Positions 12,506 through 24,475 of a DNA stretch of 64,000 nucleotides are shown here, piece by piece; position 1 is the stretch's first letter, and every line of letters begins with the position of its first letter. Below the pieces are notes generated by a model that saw nothing but the letters and a program-made list of their open reading frames with translations, searched no databases and was not told the DNA's origin. A program made the translations under genes and the position numbers. Source of the DNA: Leptoclinus maculatus (taxonomy: Eukaryota; Chordata; Actinopteri; Perciformes; Stichaeidae); contig JAVDOI010000012.1 in NCBI GenBank assembly GCA_032191485.1, positions 19,358,485-19,422,484 on the forward strand, written 5' to 3'.

Positions 12506-13996
12506 CTCTACATAGTAACATAGTGTGAGATGTGGTCACAGTGTACTTAAAGTAATTAAACGACAGTTAAAGGGTACCAGAAACCTAAAATAGTGGGCAA
12601 ATGAGGAGCTAAATCTGTGTTAATGATTAGAACCTGTTTATTTATGGGTTCACAGCGGGTTTAAACTGTGTTCTATCATGGAGAGGAAACAAAGTCCTAA
12701 TAAGGAACACTGCTATAAACCCTGGGTGTAGCCTTTGATGTTTTATTGACAGTTCATGGGTCTAATTAGCCAGTTAACAGCTCGTTGGGAGAGTGACCTC
12801 TGTATAGGGTCTACTTGAGTTCAAAAAGTCGTCACTCTCAATTTGTCTACGGTATAGACCTGCGGAAAAATTTCATTTTGAGGGGAAAGCGTCTTTGCAC
12901 ATGGCCGATAATTTTTTTGTGTTCGGTATTTACGTATATATAAACTGATAAATCATGATTATGCAATATGGTGGTTGGTTGTGACAGGCAGCTTGAGTGT
13001 ATATCTATGAACAGCATCCAGGTTAAGATAATAAAACAATATTTCACTTTGTTTTTGCAATTGACCACCAGGGAGCAATGTCACACCACTAGAACTGAGT
13101 ATGTTACCCTGCAGGTCAGGACGAGCCCTCTCACAGGAGCAAACACACAGTCATAGTTTGAACATTTTGGGGGAAAATAAGGATCTATTTTGCAATGTTT
13201 TTGTAGGCAAATTTATTTAGCATATGTTAAGCATGCTGCAAAGACGGCTTGAAAATTTGAACGTAAAATGTTTTACATTACATTGACAAGAACTACCTGG
13301 GCAGTTATTTTGACCGTTTCTCAATTTTGCAATGTAATAACTTTGTCTAAACTAAATCCATGTAACTACAGGATATATATATATTTTTTTTTATTGTATT
13401 GTGATGAAGTGATTAGAAAACAAGTGCAGACAAGAACATGAACTCACAAACATGGGGATAATACAGATATCCCTATCCTCATACATACATACCCATATAG
13501 AAGATGAGGGAAAGAAAAGGAGTAAAACAAATATAGATAATAAGATGGTGTAAATAGAGTAAATAAATTAAACAAATGCCAATTAAAGGACACATAAATA
13601 TAAGATAATGTAATGACTCAAATAACTGAATTAAAAAAAATCTTTAAATGGCTATTTAGTGGCTCCCTTACTGGTCTGGTGCCTGCCCCCCATACATGAT
13701 AATAGCCATATTTTATTTATTCTAACATTGTTATTTTATTTAAATTACAAAAACACAAAAGAGTTATTTATTTCTACCTTTAATGGCCACAACGGTCATA
13801 TACACCGCGTACATTATCATGTGTTTTCAGGTAATTAACGGCCGGTGGCGGGGGGGAGTATGTATGGACTCAAGTGTGGACGTGATACAAAAACATTCTT
13901 ATGATCATGAAGCCCAATGTTCCTGTGCATGTATCTGGTTCGTCAGTGAAGTGTATGAACCAAACTGCAGACTGGAGTCTCTGAACGGGTCAAACG

Positions 13997-14033
13997 CGGG
14001 TTGAATGCGCATCGGCAGGTCGCGTTCAACCCG
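13997..14033. repeat. Hairpin with a 13 bp stem
   Basis: CGGGTTGAATGCG at 13997-14009 and CGCGTTCAACCCG at 14021-14033 are reverse complements at 12 of 13 positions, with an 11-nt loop. It lies in unannotated spacer DNA, and no tRNA or other RNA gene could be built from it. Confidence 0.6.
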
Positions 14034-15121
14034 GTGTGTGAACTGGCTGTGTTGTCACTGCATCTTTATGAACTATGGTGATCTGACCGTGGATCACATC
14101 TCTCGGCAGCGTCCAGGCGCCGTCTCACTCCCTCTTCCTCTTCCTGCACTTCTCGTAGGCCTGCTCAGAGAACTGAACATCCAGTGGGACAACTGCTACT
14201 GTCCAGCAGAACAGCACCAGTGGAATCACTGTGCATATGTTTGTGACATTCTGTGATGTTTATTGACGGAGCAGCTTTGACCGACAGAGGCACTGTAGCC
14301 TTCAGTGTCGACTCCCGACGAATAGTGCTGTGGGCGGGTCATTGAGCGAGGCGACATTAGAGATCCATTCATTCTTAGATGTTATAGTGATTATATTCAG
14401 ACAATGTATAAGCGGTCGTAATGACCGCAATGGTCACTAAGTAGATATTCTGGTAGTTCGAGAGTTAAAAAAGGTGCAATGCGTGAGCTGTAGCCGCATG
14501 CTCCAAACGAACAGCCGGCCGCATATCACCTCCACCCCCCCCCCCCCCACGCCAGATCAGCAAACTTTCTGCTCAGTGAAGCCCCTGCAGCTTTTCCAGA
14601 AAGTGAATCCTCCAAAGTCTCTTTGCATCACACCAGTAGTCCTACAGTCTACACGTTTTTATTGCAAAATATCAGTATCGACTAAAACGATCGCGGCCTT
14701 TTAATGGAGATTACGCAGGAGGACGGATCTGCGAGATCCAGCATTTCATAACGGAGCAACCTGAGTTTGCATCCATTCCCTTCTTTCCCACAAGGAGGCA
14801 GCATTGTGTTGTTTGTCTCACCGGCAGCCTACACAACAGGACCCTTTTGAAATCCTGTACCAGCAACCCCTTCACATATTGGTGACTTGTCGCTGTTAAC
14901 AGTTTTGAACATGAATGTTGTCAAATAGTTCTGATCAGAAAATGTCCAACATTTTGCAGGAAATGCGTCTCAGATGTCCATCCAAAGTCTGCATTTTGTA
15001 CGGGCATACGCAGGGCGAGGTATGAGAAGGGAGTGTCTTTGAACATGAACAGTAACTTGACATTGTCTAGACTTGATAGTGTTGTCAACAATAATGCACT
15101 CGAGAGAAGATGCAACTACAC

Positions 15122-15265
15122 AAAGATACAAAAGTCTAATTAAGTCAAATAAATGCTAAAGATACAAAAGTCTAATTAAGTCAAATAAATGCTAAAGATA
15201 CAAAAGTCTAATTAAGTCAAATAAATGCTAAAGATACAAAAGTCTAATTAAGTCAAATAAATGCT
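15122..15265 (+). repeat. Tandem repeat, 4 copies of 36 bp
   Basis: A 36 bp unit starting AAAGATACAAAAGTC and ending AAATAAATGCT is repeated four times with no base differences that I can see. Perfect copies suggest a very recent expansion. There are no unique spacers, so this is a minisatellite and not a CRISPR array. Confidence 0.95.
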
Positions 15266-15337
15266 GCTTTTCTTTACACCCCGAGTCAACCAGCATCTAT
15301 TTGATGCACATAAAATATACACCAGGTGTTCCAACAC

Positions 15338-15498
15338 AGATGGTTATGTAACTTGGCAGTCAAACAAGTTCCATCTTTTACACACAGGTAGACCTAAGCC
15401 AACTCTGTGTGTGTGCGTGTGTGTGTGTTTTAAGATGGTTATGTAACTTGGCCGCCAAACAAGTTCCATCTTTTACACACAGGTAGACCTAAACCAAC
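15338..15498 (+). repeat. Two-copy direct repeat of about 64 bp separated by a TG run
   Basis: The block starting AGATGGTTATGTAACTTGG and ending near ACCTAA(G/A)CCAACT occurs at 15338-15402 and again at 15433-15498, with only a few differences. A short (TG)n run lies between the copies. The first copy starts about 70 bp after the 4 x 36 bp array, so this is a locally unstable region. Confidence 0.85.
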
Positions 15499-17224
15499 TT
15501 TATTTATTGACTTTGACATGGGGGGCACATGTGACAGGATAGCCCTAATCCTCTTCCATATTATTGGGCGTGTTGGTTTCTTGGACTAAATAAGAATATG
15601 TTTTAAGTCTGCTTTATACCCCTGCGTTGAATTGCCCACTTCCTCGTAATGTGACTACGCGGCGCGGCCATGCAGACCTCAAATGCAGACCTCAACAACT
15701 GCGATTGGCCCGCTTGGTGGTCGCTCTTGGGCATGAAGGTGACCGTCGCTTGTTTTCCGTCCGTGCTCCAAACACGGTGCAGAAATCCTGCAGCAAACAT
15801 CTGTCTCTTTGATAAAGAAAGATTAATTCCATGACACCCCCCCAATTCATTTCATCTGAATGCCACAGTTCCTCTGAGTTGATTGGAGGTTTATTCAGAC
15901 CAACTGTCGGTTCCAAATGAGAGCAGCTCGGTGCATTTCAGACAGGGTGTGACGGCGCTCTTTCTTTTAGGGCTTAAGAGAGGTGGGGAACCGCACACCC
16001 GGGGCATTCTGGTCCTTCCTCGACTTAATGCAGACCTCATTGCAGCAGAATCAGCCAGAAACTCTGCTCTTCAGGCCCCTTGAGACGTCTTTGCTGTGTT
16101 AACCTTTTTCTGATTGAGTGTGAGGCTTGAAACTCAGCTGGAGTGAATATTAAATATTAAACACCTTTCCTCTCGGTTTCCTGCATCAGAGCAGACATCC
16201 GTGCTATTCCTGCAAGAGTTTGTGTTTGTCTAACGATTACCTAACATGCAGGATTTATTTTGTTTCTTTTCATTGAAACCCCCTTTTGTACACATTTCCT
16301 TATTATCAACGAGGCTTCTTATTATTAAGTGTTTTTATTGAGGAGGCACTTGTGAGATCTGTTTCTTCAGCTAAATGTTTCTGTGCTATGTGGTAGGGAA
16401 CTGGTTCTCTGGCTTCTTCCCCGATCAGATGAAATCTGGGGAACCGTTACCGTCGCAACAGTAACCGTTGTCCAATTGGCTCCGACATCCACAGCTGTGC
16501 GTCCAGCATGATTGCAGTCGCCGTTGTTAGAAGCACCCGAACAAACTCAACACAGCGGCTTAGAAACCCCACACCGTCGCATGAAGCTCTAGTGTAAGTT
16601 CAGTCAGGAAGACTCTACTGTTGCATACTTAGGCCTGTAGTTTAGCCAATCATGATGTCAGCTGTTCTGATCAGCTGGTCACATGCATCCAATAGCACAG
16701 CTACACACCTACATTTTTGCCCAATCATCTCGCTGCTGTCTTTAGATAATATTCTCTCTCTGCCTTTCATGCTGCTGTTACACGCACCCCCCCCCCCCCC
16801 CCATCGCCTCCCTTCACAGATTCACCAGCGTCCTCAGTCTATCCGATCTCAGCAGAATCATCAGCCTCCATCGGACTCTATAGGGGGGGGGGGATTTATC
16901 ATGCTGCTGCTGAGGGCCGACTCCCCTCCATTACAAATCTGCCTGTAGAGTCAAAGAGCCAATGACTAGACAACTAGATGCCTATGTGTTTTCTTTACTA
17001 ATTAATTCATAGCGGTCAGTTTTGACCAGGAACACGAACACATGCTATTTTGTGGCACAATTAAAAACATTTGAAATGGTTTCAAAACAATTTGCCACAG
17101 CATAGCAAAGACACTTTCAAAACGTATAATGTAGACAAAAGTAACAAACACTTTTTAAGTTACTACAAGTAACATTTATTTTGTGTTTATTTTGGTGGTC
17201 CCTGTCCACGAAAACATGGAAATG

Positions 17225-17640
17225 TTTCTGAGCACCAGAGTCCCTTTTAGAAAACCCCTCATTTTACTACAGCAGGGTCTGACAGCCTGCTAGGCGCAGT
17301 CCTGGTTCTGGTTCTCCCGTGCCTCCCTTCCCCTCAGCGGGCCCAGCACTATAGCCTGGGTCTCCAGCAGCGTGGCGTCTGTAGTCTGAGCAATGAGGCG
17401 AAGCTCTGCTCCTAGAGGAGGAGTTCCAACTGCAGGTCGAAGGCAGCAGCAAAGCTGGATCTTGGTCTGTCTGACCCAAGCTGAAGGAGTTTCTGGGGAG
17501 CCTGCATGATTTCATCTGATTTCACCAGAAACCGATCCGGTGGCACCGATGACAACCATTAAGAATAACTATGAAGAAATAGACAACGTTCTCGCTGAAT
17601 TCATGCAGGTCACATACAAAACAAGCATGACAGATGGGTT
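17225..17640 (-). repeat. Diverged duplicated segment, copy 1
   Basis: This segment and 18700-19080 share long blocks, for example CAGCAGGGTCTGACAG and the CAGTCCTGGTTCTGGTTCTC block, then AGAAGCTCTGCTCCT-like, GGTCGAAGGC and GATTTCACCAGAA blocks in the same order. On the minus strand both have an open stretch ending in AREARENQNQD-like residues just before a stop (11 to about 20 residues recognisable), which suggests a degraded gene fragment. Both copies have frame-breaking differences. I do not recognise the parent gene. Confidence 0.55.
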
Positions 17641-18699
17641 GATAAGTTTCACAGTAAAACACAACCTTTCATGCTTGACCTGTATGTTCTGTCAAAGCTA
17701 CTCTTACACTCTACTGATTTTTAAAGGCACAAGTATTTCCCACATAGTTTACATTCACAGAAACTGGGACAGCAGCCAAGATGCCGCATCATAATGCTTG
17801 TGCGTCTTAAAAGCAAATGGAAGATAAAGAAGCAGGTGTCACTCACTCACTCTGTTATGACAGTCGACGACAGGTGGTTTTTTTTACGAGTTAATCTGAC
17901 TGTTCCGTCAAATACAGTTCAACAAGTGTTCAACTTTCGCTCATCTGTGTTGTATGAGGATTCGGTTTGTCCTTTAACAGTGGTGGAAGAAGCCCTCAGA
18001 TCCTTTACATTCACAAAGGTACTAATAGTATAGAGTTAAAACGCTCATGTGGTAGCTGACGCTGCAGGAGAGGAGCTGCAGGCGGATGCACCAGCTGAAC
18101 CAGTTGAACCAGTTGAACCGGCTTAAATGGACCCGATACGCGAGTACTCTACAAAAAGCCAGGCTACTGGGGGGGCTAGTAGGTGCCGGTTCTGATTATT
18201 ATGGTACACCCTATGGTGGTGGAGACGTTGCATCTTTTCCAGTCCTGCATTCAATATCCCACCTCAGGAAAGACGCAGCATTCAGCAGATTGTTTACTGT
18301 TTGCATTATGTCATTGGATCATTGTTACTCTTGCATAAACAAGTAGAGTAAAAGACGTTCAATCCTGCATCATGACTAATGTCTGTGGCCCTGTCTGGGT
18401 TGACAGGTCTTGGTCATCTAATGGAGGAGGGTGGAAACAAGGCCCACTAACTGGTTATTTCAACACACAATAATGTATCATTATTTTATAGATATGTTTA
18501 GAATGCAAAATCTGGATCTGTAAAGTAATTAGGGGGGTAGCTGTCGGATCAATTTAGTAGAGTGAAGATGTACTCTATTGCCCTCTAAACTGTAATGGAG
18601 TAGAAGTATAAATGCGTAAGTAAAAATACAAGACTCTCAAAACGAGCTACTACGGGAAACTTTAACTTTGTGTTGGTTTTGGTCCCTGTGGACAAAAGC

Positions 18700-19080
18700 G
18701 TTTCCAGACTCCCTTTAGAAAACCTCTCATTTTACTGCAGCAGGGTCTGACAGTCCGCCCCGCTCAGTCCTGGTTCTGGTTCTCCCGTGCCTCCTGGGCC
18801 TCCCGGGCCTCCTGGGCCTCCCGGGCCTCCAGCAGTGCGGTGACGGTGTCGGCTCCCAGCGGAGCAGCGAGGAGAAGCTCTGCTCCTGAACGAACCTCCC
18901 GCCGGAGCTCAAACTACGGGTCGAAGGCTGTCAGCGGTGGGCTGGACGCTGCTGGAGGCCCCGCTGGAGAGGTTTCTGGTGAACCTGAACGATTTCACCA
19001 GAATCAGACCCGACAATTATTATATATAACTACATAGAAAAAGCCAATGGTCTCGTTTATTCATGAAGGTCATATAGTCA
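18700..19080 (-). repeat. Diverged duplicated segment, copy 2
   Basis: This is the partner of 17225-17640. Here the minus-strand reading contains a short repeated EAREAQ motif and ends ENQNQD then a stop (18773-18775 region). In plus orientation it is GC-rich with CCTCCTGGGCC repeats. It could be a pseudogene fragment or a transposon-derived repeat. The identity is unknown. Confidence 0.5.
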
Positions 19081-19119
19081 TCAGGCATCAGTATTATATT
19101 GAGACTGTTTCATAATCAG

Positions 19120-22100
19120 GTAAAAGTTCCTTACAGTAACTTTAAGTACAGCACCTGATTAATTGACTTTCTACCACTGGCCTGCAGGTACTTGTAGTGC
19201 GCACTACACTTGTAAGATTATATCTATGCTTACATATACACATTTATAAACTTTATCACGACAGCTGAAATTCTCCTCCAGGTGTTTTACATAATAATCT
19301 CTCCTGGGGCCTTTCATGTCACCCAGAATCCCCCATAAATTTTGTGTGAAACTAGATGAAAAATCTCCGATGAGTAGCTTTAAGAGAACCAAAGGGACTT
19401 CTCGGGCGTGTGGGGGCACAGGACAGAAACCATCTCAGCACTTTCATTGTCATCTTAACAAGTGACTCACCCAACAGTTATTACAGCTTGCACATGTTTC
19501 TGATCATTGCCTGTAGGCAAGGCATGTTTTTTTTAGTTTTTTTTTTACCACTGCCAGCAGAAAGCAGGTTCAGGCAAGGCATCGGCATAACTCACCAACT
19601 ATGAAACCAGTCCGATTTGACTGCAGTTCACACAAAAAAGGAAAGTAGCTCTTAAATAAGAGTTCCAGGTGGATTAATTCTTGTCAGAGCCTGTCTTCAT
19701 GCAGAGGCTCTTGCAGTGCACGGCAATAGCAGAGACTTGTAGAACGCACAAATCCATCTTTAACAGTCTTTAGTTTTCTAATCAAAGTGGGAACAAATAA
19801 TGCAAAATAGCCTGAGAGTGAAGTGTTTGTGCATGTTTGCGTGGGCGTGCGTGTGTGTGCATGGTTGTGGGAGAAGGGTGTGGAGGCATGAATCAGAAAT
19901 AAGAGAGGGTGATTCAAAACCACTGGAACATGTCGTAAAGTGCAGCAGATCAAACAGGTTGTGAGGAGAGGAAAGCTACAACAGGGCACCCAAAGCTTCA
20001 CTGTCACAGTGGGACTCTCAGACACCCATACAGGTGTAAACAAAAGAAACAACTCGCTGTGTGATCTCAAATATATAACAATTGACCTCCAACTGATTTG
20101 ATTTCACTCAAATGGCTAAAGGTTAACTTGCATGGCGAAGTCAAAGCCGGTCGCCAGATAAAAATGTTTTTTTCTGCAAACCTCTGGATACGTTGAAATG
20201 TTACGGAGCCCCGGAAGGGACGTGAAAGGGGGGAGGTTAAAACAAGAACGAAATATGTACCTTCGCGAGATCTCACAAAAGACCGGTCAGGTTAAAAAAA
20301 TATATATATTTTTTTATTTAAAAAAAGTGACTGTACTGGTTTAGTTTGGCACCATGGAAACAACCACAACAGTGGAATGCACACACCCTTGGGAGGGGTT
20401 ATTTTCAGATTGGCCTCAGATGTAAAGGCATTAAATCAGTGCAACTAAATACTCTCTGTAAACGTGCTGCAACGACGGGATTAATGCTTAAAATATATAT
20501 TAAATTAAATTTCAATTGATTACGGTGGTTAAGTAGAGTCAATGGGCCTAAATCTGTGCTTGCCTTCATTATAACATGTTGCTACTACAGTACAACCATA
20601 GAGACCTCCACACACGTCAGACTGGTCGGTTATAACTTGATATTCTGCTTTTTTGTGAAGGCGACGTCTTTTCAAACTTCCTCATTTGAGCAAAAGTAGA
20701 GTTCTTTTTTTTTAATCCATCAAACACATTGCGGTGCCAACTCTGTTTGTGCAACATGAATTACTAAACTATGTGACCAATGTACAAGCCAAGATACGTT
20801 ATGCTAAAAAATGGCATTGATCCAATATGATCATATAAAGGGTTTAACCAAATACATTTCTTTATTTCTTATTTGATAATAATAACTCATCCGTCTGTCT
20901 TTGTGTGCAGATTTGCGGTGGTGTGTGTTCCTGTTGTGACACTCGGAACCATCGAGACACGAGCTGAAGCTTTCCGTTTGTCCAGCTGTCGTTATCTCGT
21001 TATCAACTTGGCTCGGCTGTTTCTGGGCTATGAGACCACTGATGTGACTGACTTGGACAATATTATTACTTTTAGTACTATTAGTACTAATCACAACACC
21101 CACTGATCTAAAATCACCTTCACCCAGTACTTAAGGTACATCTTTTGTTTATATATTTTTGTACTGTTAATTTTCTTTAACCTCTCCTTGTTACTTCCGA
21201 ACTCAATAAAAAAGAGGAAGTCTTGTTAAAGTGCCTGGCAGCTTGAGGAAAGGTGTAGTCTCTGAAGTGAAAAGCTCTGCGATTCCCACACCTGCATCTC
21301 CTGGTTGTTGGGAGTCGACGGAATAAAGAAAACACTGGATTTCGTTCAGACCATTCAACTCACAGCTCTGTGAAAGAAAATCAGGACCTCATGACTAATT
21401 CCAAACTGTGTCAATTACCAAAACAATGAGTGGCTGATGAGCTTTGATGACTATGATGCATTAGTGTTGTTGGCTTCACATGAAGAGGGATTGGAAGAAG
21501 GTGGAGGCCTGCTCTGCATCCTTTATAAGATCAACAACCAGTATCAACCGCCCTACCGTTGTTCATTACATCATCTCTGACGGTTAAACCCGCCACATTG
21601 ATAAAATCTGAAACTTACACAGCATAACAGAGACTGAGGGATCTAGAGCCATGTTAATTATGTAAAACAGAACTATGGTGATACCCGTTACATTTCAGAA
21701 ATCGAATGCAGAAATTGTCTTCATGTTAATGCTGAAGTAAGGAGGTGTCATGGTGATATCTGTTGGTTATTTTACCATATTCCCCTGTAGTGTCTTCAAA
21801 ATGTATATGTCCTTTTACAATGCATATCATTCAAGGCCTGTTTTTCTCATTCTGAGCCAGAAATCTCCACTTCAGTAGCACTTACATACATCAAAGTTTC
21901 CACTATCATTCCTATCTATATTCTGAAGACTTTTTATTCCTAAAAACATGGCAATTTCTTTCTTTTATGGCTGTTGACAGTATTTTTTGATTCATGGAGT
22001 GATACAAAGAGACATCCAAAATCCCCTCAGTAAAAGAAAATTGACTTTAACCTGTCAACAAAATGAAACAAGAATTTTGAACCTGGCTTTATCCATTGTT

Positions 22101-23520
22101 CAGACATCTGCTCTGGAAATGTATATGAGATAATACCTTATTTGCATACTTACACATAACATTGCAGAAACCTTGTAATACATAAAACAATTGTAGAATT
22201 GAAACTGGGGAAGTTTCATGGCGATATCTATTAGTTCAAACTTTTACCCAATTAACATGCAACGTCTCACCTTAAATTAAAGTTACCAAAGACAAGAAAT
22301 GAGGTGATACTTTAGATTGACTGACTGAATTGTTTGTTGTTGTTTAAAATATTTCTTTCATCATAAACCTGATAGTGTCAGTTGTGGCTTCAGTATATTT
22401 GATAGCCAACAGGAAAAGGCTGCTCTTTCCATGAAAGTGACTCCTGTGGCATGCAGTTAATTGCTCGCTACGTGTAGTTGAACCTTCTGGCCTTTTTTGG
22501 AATGTGTTGAACCAGCGATGATTGGAGGAGAAAGGGAGAGAGTGAAACATTAAATGTGCCCTTTGCAGATACGCGTAGAGGTGTGGTTTTACCTTGAGGT
22601 GGTTAGCATTAAAGCTGTCCAAAATGTCGCCCAAGGCGTACGATGATGTACAGTAAAGGTCAAAGTAAAAGATGATGGGCTGAGATAACAACTCGTACAA
22701 AAGAGGGAAATGGTGGGTTGGGACTAGTTCTTTTGAGGTGGTTTGTCAAGTTGCATTGCTTAACGCAGTCCCTGCAGCACATATACCCCTTGCACAGATT
22801 TGGTCTTTCAGTCAAAAAGTGTGATTGTGCAATGCAATAGTTAAGTTATCAATACACAGTGAAATGTACTAACATTTGGGTGAGCATTGTTATTGGAAGC
22901 CCTGTATTGAGGATTAATGATGTGAGACAAACTTTATCCCCATTTATGACAATTCAGGTTTGAGAATGCAAAAAGTAGATATGTCCATGATTCAGATGTA
23001 AGTAGGAAAGCTTGTTTACCAGGACAATTCCCACTGAGGTGATTAACCATGGGAAAAAAAGAAGAATTTGTCAAAAGTACCTTCGGTGCAGTGAGTACAT
23101 CGGAGGTGTGGGCCAGGGTGGGCCGTATTTGGAATGGTGCTTAGCGTATACCTTGGTTAAAAAACAACAACCTCCCAGCAGTTAAAGCATCTAGACTATT
23201 TCACTGAACTGTTTGCCAACATCAACAAACAGAAAGTTATTTGATTCAACTAACAGCTGGCGAGAACGCTGGGTAAAAGAAGCCTTGTGTTGATTGTTTG
23301 TGCAGTTTTCTCTTATGCAACCATGAAGAAACCGGTCACCAAGAGAGCACTTTATGTGCACAGCATGAAACAGATATTCCAAATATTCTTTTTTTAAACT
23401 TGTCGCCAAGATACAAAATGAGCAGGACATTTTCACAAAGTAAAAATCCAAAAAACACTTTTCACCCAGGTGGCCACTGTACATGTCCCGTGTGAAACTA
23501 AAAGTCAATGTTGACTTGTT
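19120..23520. other. Gene-poor spacer
   Basis: No exon with paired splice sites, no recognised protein family and no RNA gene. Around 21735-22260 two weakly similar blocks (GTCATGGTGATATCTGTTGG and TTCATGGCGATATCTATTAG) hint at an old internally repeated element. The rest is AT-rich and featureless at this level of inspection. Confidence 0.4.
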
Positions 23521-23847
23521 TTACTTTACTTAGCTAACTTAGTCACTTAAATCGTTAAAGTTAACGTCAGCCACAATCTTTTCCGACACTTAACTTAGTG
23601 GTTTTGTTGCCTAAACCGAACTTCAAAAAAACAAGCTGTGATGTATGCAGGAAATCGGCCTGAAGTGGTCGTATGAGACATTTCATGCAAACTTGCCAAA
23701 AACAAAATTAAACTTACAAAGCTATCTGCCCGCTCTGCAGCGGCTGAGTTGAGGCGAGGTACAGCAGTTTGTGTACTGCTTGTTACATTAGCCGTTAGCA
23801 GTTAGCCAAACACACTGTCCAAAACAATAAAAGTGAGCCGTTTGAGT

Positions 23848-24475
23848 TAAAGCAATAAACCATTGTGAGACATTGATAAAAGCCACCCAAGTGTTACAGA
23901 ATTATTACTTACTGGCCCTATTTTTGGGGCACCCAAAAGGTAATGCAGCTTGCTGCAGCAGAATGTGAAATTTGCCGTTGACAGACACAGAGGTGCACAC
24001 TCACGTACACGATCGATTGCATGATTCTCCTGGAGATAATAATACAAATAAATGTGTAGGTAATTTGTATTTTTGCTGTTTGAGTTCCACAATTGTACAG
24101 TAGCAGGGATATCTCCGGTTGCGTCATCAGTACACTTTACTTAAAGTGTCACAATAAAGCCAGGGTGATCTTTGTATTTCAAGTTGCACACAACCCGCAT
24201 AAAACCGCATTTGTACTTCTAAGATTGGCTTCCCAGATTTCAAGAAAGTGAGCTTCAATGAAACAAATTTGTCGCCAGCCGCATCCAACCACATTCATCC
24301 AAAATGGACTATATTACGTACCTACTCAGAAGGTACATACTGCACCTTCTGAGACTGTCACATAAATTGACTTCAGCATTTTCAGGGAGTGACACAGTGA
24401 CAGCTTGGAATTAAAGCAATAAATCATTGTGACACACTGACAAAAGTCACCCAAGCGTTACAGAGAACAATTAAA
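23848..24475 (+). repeat. Diverged direct repeat pair
   Basis: A block of about 70 bp at 23848-23915 (TTAAAGCAATAAACCATTGT, then AAAAGCCACCCAAGTGTTACAGA) recurs at 24411-24475 with several substitutions. The upstream part (about 23525-23660, with GTGGTTTTGTTGCCTAAACC) resembles a common teleost interspersed repeat. The two blocks probably belong to one complex element. Confidence 0.5.

Noticed and set aside
15122..15265. Possible CRISPR-like array (36 bp units)
   Set aside because: The units are contiguous with no unique spacers and the genome is vertebrate. It is a minisatellite.
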